Positions 61,745 to 64,000 of a DNA stretch of 64,000 bases are shown piece after piece (within the stretch, counting starts at the first letter, position 1; each line of letters starts with the position of its first letter). Position numbers and translations under genes: made by a program. The notes under the pieces are model-generated. The model was given only the letters and a program-made list of their open reading frames with translations. It did not search any database and was not told the DNA's origin. The stretch comes from CAVSJA01 sp963728145 (GTDB taxonomy: Bacteria > Bacteroidota > Bacteroidia > Chitinophagales > Chitinophagaceae): NCBI GenBank assembly GCA_963728145.1, contig CAVSJA010000002.1, positions 124,001 to 188,000 of the forward strand, given 5' to 3'.

Positions 61745-62275
61745 ATGCGAAGTCAACTAGAAGAACTATATCTCGAAGCGGAAACGGATATACGAAATAG
61801 CAATTACGCTGAAGCATTCCGCAAGTATGAATCTATTTTGTACGATGAGCCTACCAGCGCACCTGTACATAATTCGCTTGGCTGGTTATATAAAACCCAA
61901 TTCGATAATTATTCCCAGGCCGAATCACATTATGTCGCTGCAATAAAGAGTGATCCTCAATATCCCCATGCATACCATAATTATGCAATCCTGTTAACGG
62001 ATATGGAGAGATATGAGGACTTAAAAAAGCATCTTAATCGCTGTCTTGATATTGCTACATTGGACAAATCCTGGGTATATATTCGTTTTGGTCTGGTGGA
62101 CGAGCTCAACCTTAGATTTGAATCAGCCATTAATTATTACGAAAAAGCAATCCTTGTTTCATTAAATGATGAAAAGATCAAGGATTACCGGAACGATATT
62201 GAACGTTGTTTAGCGAAACTCCAGTTGGCAAAAAACCACGAGAACTGGTTAGGTATACAGAAAACGGAGAAATAA
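61745..62275 (+). CDS. Tetratricopeptide-repeat protein
   Basis: 176 residues with three to four TPR units: NYAEAFRKYESILYDEPTSAPVHNSLGWLYK, YSQAESHYVAAIKSDPQYPHAYHNYAILL, and ESAINYYEKAILVSLNDEKI. No signal peptide. It probably mediates protein-protein contacts in the cytoplasm; partner unknown. Co-directional with the preceding synthase gene at 10-base spacing. Confidence 0.85.
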   Translation: MRSQLEELYLEAETDIRNSNYAEAFRKYESILYDEPTSAPVHNSLGWLYKTQFDNYSQAESHYVAAIKSDPQYPHAYHNYAILLTDMERYEDLKKHLNRCLDIATLDKSWVYIRFGLVDELNLRFESAINYYEKAILVSLNDEKIKDYRNDIERCLAKLQLAKNHENWLGIQKTEK

Positions 62276-62282
62276 ATAAAAA

Positions 62283-62312
62283 AACCCCGACGCTGCGGCC
62301 GGGGATTTTTTT
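62283..62312. terminator. Bidirectional terminator between convergent genes
   Basis: CCCCG (62285-) pairs with CGGGG (62300-) around a GC-rich loop, with A-run on the left and seven T on the right, so it can work for both the TPR gene and the charged-repeat gene. Confidence 0.75.
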
Positions 62313-62328
62313 ATGCTGGGTTTCTATT

Positions 62329-62748
62329 CTAGTGTTTCCGATCGCGCCTGTTTTCCTTTCTATCCCTTCTATTCTCTTTACGATCCCTAACATCTTCACG
62401 CTTATCCCTACGATCTTCCTTACGGTCACGAACATCTTCACGTTTATCGCGAACATCTTCGCGCTTGTCACGGCGGTCTTCGATCTTATCTCTTACACCA
62501 CCATCATGTTTTGCGTCACGTACGTCTTCACGCACATCACGCCTGTCTTCACGCCTATCACGACGATTTTCTTTACGATCGCGAACGTTTTCACGTCTGT
62601 CGATACGGTTTTCCTTACGGTCAAGCTTGTTTTCTTTTCTGTCGAAACGATCTTCTACGCGATCAAGTTTCTGGGCACTGAGGGTAAGGGTTACGATTGA
62701 AAAAGCTATACTAAGGGCAGTAGCTTTCATAAAACGGTCGAATTTCAT
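62329..62748 (-). CDS. Secreted highly charged heptad-repeat protein (D-R-x-E-(D/N)-x-R)n
   Basis: 139 residues. Signal peptide TALSIAFSIVTLTLSAQ, then about 15 units of seven residues such as DRKENKL, DRRENVR, DKREDVR, DRKENRR, with almost nothing but D, R, K, E, N and V, to the end. The even spacing of opposite charges predicts a long single alpha helix exposed to solvent. The run is interrupted once by DAKHDGGV. Such proteins occur in Bacteroidota; role unknown, possibly a periplasmic spacer or cation binder. Confidence 0.85.
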   Translation of the reverse strand: MKFDRFMKATALSIAFSIVTLTLSAQKLDRVEDRFDRKENKLDRKENRIDRRENVRDRKENRRDRREDRRDVREDVRDAKHDGGVRDKIEDRRDKREDVRDKREDVRDRKEDRRDKREDVRDRKENRRDRKENRRDRKH

Positions 62749-62887
62749 AATTACGGGTTTTTGTGGTTTTTATAATTAGTGAACAGGTATAAAGACCCGG
62801 AATTGGAAGCGAGGTTTAATAACAGGCAGGGATATTTGAAAAATTCGTAGAAATACGTAGTATTTTTTCGAGGCGAGTGATTCTAAG

Positions 62888-62936
62888 TGGTTGATAAGGT
62901 TGACAGGGTTGACAGGGTTGACAAGGTTGACAAGAG
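62888..62936. repeat. 9-bp tandem repeat (AGGTTGACA)n, locus 7
   Basis: Five units of (A/G)GGTTGACA in the 62749-63010 gap between minus-strand genes. Nothing else was recognised in this gap. Confidence 0.85.
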
Positions 62937-63010
62937 AAAGACGCAACCCTCCCGAGGTGGAGTCTCCATCCGCCTATTTACTCGAATAGAGACAATAGCA
63001 TCTGAGCAAA

Positions 63011-63346
63011 TCAAAAAATCATGAAATACTTTCCGAGGAAAAATAAATAGCCAACCGCCAGTAAAAATGCAAGTTGTATGAAAAAATGTTTTGGCAATTG
63101 TGCGATTGCTTGGCCAGTTATTCTTTTTTGAAATAGAGTGATGACCAATGAAATAATTGAAAAAAACAAAGAAATGATAAAGATGTAAAGTATTAATCCC
63201 CCAAAGGAGCCCAGTATGTTTTTGTTGTTTGTTGATTCTGGACCTGGCAGTGTCGTTAAAGAAATCAACCCTAAGAAGATTAAAGCAATTACGTTATTTA
63301 AGACAATTAAGATTCGATAAATAACTAAAATCGTTACACTTTTCAT
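63011..63346 (-). CDS. Small membrane protein of unknown function
   Basis: 111 residues from MKSVTILVIYRIL; an ATG nine codons earlier would overlap rpiB. Three membrane helices (about 5-32, 46-72, 90-110). Follows rpiB by 20 bases on the same strand and may be co-transcribed with it. No family recognised. Confidence 0.65.
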   Translation of the reverse strand: MKSVTILVIYRILIVLNNVIALIFLGLISLTTLPGPESTNNKNILGSFGGLILYIFIISLFFSIISLVITLFQKRITGQAIAQLPKHFFIQLAFLLAVGYLFFLGKYFMIF

Positions 63347-63366
63347 ACGGCACAATAATATTACTT

Positions 63367-63816
63367 TCAACACGCGATTTTCTCTACTCTCTTCTGATGT
63401 CTTCCACCTTCAAATTCTGTTTCCATGAAACTTTCTACCATTTCAATTGCGTATTCGAGTGCAACAAAACGAGCGGGAATGCAAATAATATTTGCGTTAT
63501 TATGTTTGCGGGTAATTTTTGCTACATCATTATTCCAACATAGTGCAGCGCGGATGCCCTGGTGTTTGTTTGCCGTCATGGCAACTCCATTTGCAGAACC
63601 GCATACCAAAATTCCGAATGCCGCTTCGCCATTTTCAACTGCATTTGCTACAGGGTGTGCGAAATCGGGATAATCAACCGATTTTTTTTCATACACACCC
63701 ATATCAGTAACCGGAAATCCTTTTTCGTTTAGCCATCTTAGAATGGCGATTTTGTATTCAAACCCTGCATGATCGGCACCAATGGCAATGTATTTTGAAA
63801 GATCAAATGCTGACAT
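63367..63816 (-). CDS. rpiB: Ribose-5-phosphate isomerase B
   Basis: 149 residues from MSAFDLSKYIAIGADHAGFEYK. GADHAG (13-18), SVDYPDFAHPVA and VCGSANGVAMTANK (Cys72, with Asn and Lys of the active site) are the RpiB/LacAB signatures; the C-terminal half has WNNDVAKITRKHNNANIICIPAR. It interconverts ribose 5-phosphate and ribulose 5-phosphate in the pentose phosphate pathway. An ATG two codons upstream is an alternative. Confidence 0.93.
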   Translation of the reverse strand: MSAFDLSKYIAIGADHAGFEYKIAILRWLNEKGFPVTDMGVYEKKSVDYPDFAHPVANAVENGEAAFGILVCGSANGVAMTANKHQGIRAALCWNNDVAKITRKHNNANIICIPARFVALEYAIEMVESFMETEFEGGRHQKRVEKIAC

Positions 63817-63864
63817 GATCACAATTTTTGTAGACTGTAAAATTAAAGTGTTTTATTGTTAACC

Positions 63865-63926
63865 CATCATTCCCGTCGAACGGCGGGAACAACCTTGTCA
63901 ACCTTATTCAACCCTGTCAACCCCTG
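63865..63926. repeat. Palindrome plus 9-bp tandem repeat, locus 8
   Basis: ATTCCCGTCGAACGGCGGGA (63869-) is an imperfect palindrome; 63891-63926 holds about four (CAACCTTGT) units, the reverse complement of the GGTTGACAA family. Confidence 0.75.
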
Positions 63927-63929
63927 CCT

Positions 63930-64000
63930 TTAATTCCACTCCTTCTCCTCCTTCGCGATCCTCTGTTTCTGTACCCTGGCGGAAATAATTATACCCAACT
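63930..64000 (-). CDS. Probable C-terminal end of a gene entering from the right edge
   Basis: The minus strand reads LGIIISARVQKQRIAKEEKEWN then TAA at 63930-63932. A hydrophobic start followed by a basic, charged tail looks like the end of a membrane protein, but only 23 codons are visible. Identity cannot be given. Confidence 0.4.
   Translation of the reverse strand, partial: LGIIISARVQKQRIAKEEKEWN

Noticed and set aside
1..64000. tRNA or rRNA genes
   Set aside because: No cloverleaf with TTC-A-A loop and CCA end, and no rRNA-like conserved stretch, was noticed by eye; a tRNA scan was not possible.

Overview
This window looks like a piece of a Bacteroidota chromosome, most likely the Chitinophagaceae or a close relative. 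The evidence is: several promoters of the Bacteroidota type (TAnnTTTG, once with TTTG exactly 19 bases upstream); MKK...SCKK-type lipoproteins; large one-component-like sensors (beta-propeller, Y_Y_Y, GAF, LytS-type kinase) paired with LytTR regulators; a probable type IX secretion tail; and lineage-typical families (TIGR02757, DUF4197, DUF2911, coaX-OMP-lptC order). No rRNA, tRNA, CRISPR array, transposase, prophage or conjugation gene was recognised.

Layout. 1-5.6 kb: truncated ketoacyl-ACP synthase III, a nested palindrome, a lipase-like hydrolase, a small DUF2905 protein, a NagX-like acetyltransferase and typA (two frame breaks). 5.7-19.3 kb: two paralogous sensor/LytTR-regulator pairs pointing away from each other and enclosing a secreted BNR-propeller protein and a tail-fibre-like protein. 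19.1-20.2 kb: a repeat island with a perfect 47-bp inverted repeat and a 95-bp tandem array; a shorter inverted copy, carrying the 3' end of the regulator gene, lies at 43.2-43.65 kb. 20.3-24.5 kb: two paralogous lipoproteins with a possible 23-residue peptide between them, a small membrane protein and a DUF5117/5118 zinc protease (one frame break). 24.6-28.4 kb: methyltransferase, two GT2 glycosyltransferases and meaB (one frame break). 28.5-33 kb: Lon-substrate-binding protein, coaX, an outer-membrane protein, lptC and an aldo/keto reductase (two frame breaks). 33-43 kb: Gfo/Idh oxidoreductase, a glycosidase-like/FGE-sulfatase fusion, an SDR, an M20 amidohydrolase, lysS and DUF4197. 43.7-54.8 kb: patatin, a lipoprotein, a flavin reductase/FAH pair, a GH9 cellulase, a fatty-acid hydroxylase, a GT2 remnant, GT4, a GNAT-like protein, TIGR02757 and a trans-sulfuration enzyme. 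55-64 kb: three related secreted proteins of about 145 residues, asnB, DUF2911, acpH, a deoxyhypusine synthase-like protein, a TPR protein, a charged heptad-repeat protein and rpiB.

The gene content is mainly housekeeping, cell-envelope and polysaccharide functions. The most unusual features lie between and across genes. First, short imperfect tandem repeats with 7-, 8- or 9-bp periods recur in most gene gaps, often as inverted pairs, and run into the 3' ends of several genes. Secondly, seven conserved reading frames are broken, each by exactly one extra base. That one-sided bias points to residual insertion errors in a long-read assembly, but translational frameshifting or real decay cannot be excluded from sequence alone.
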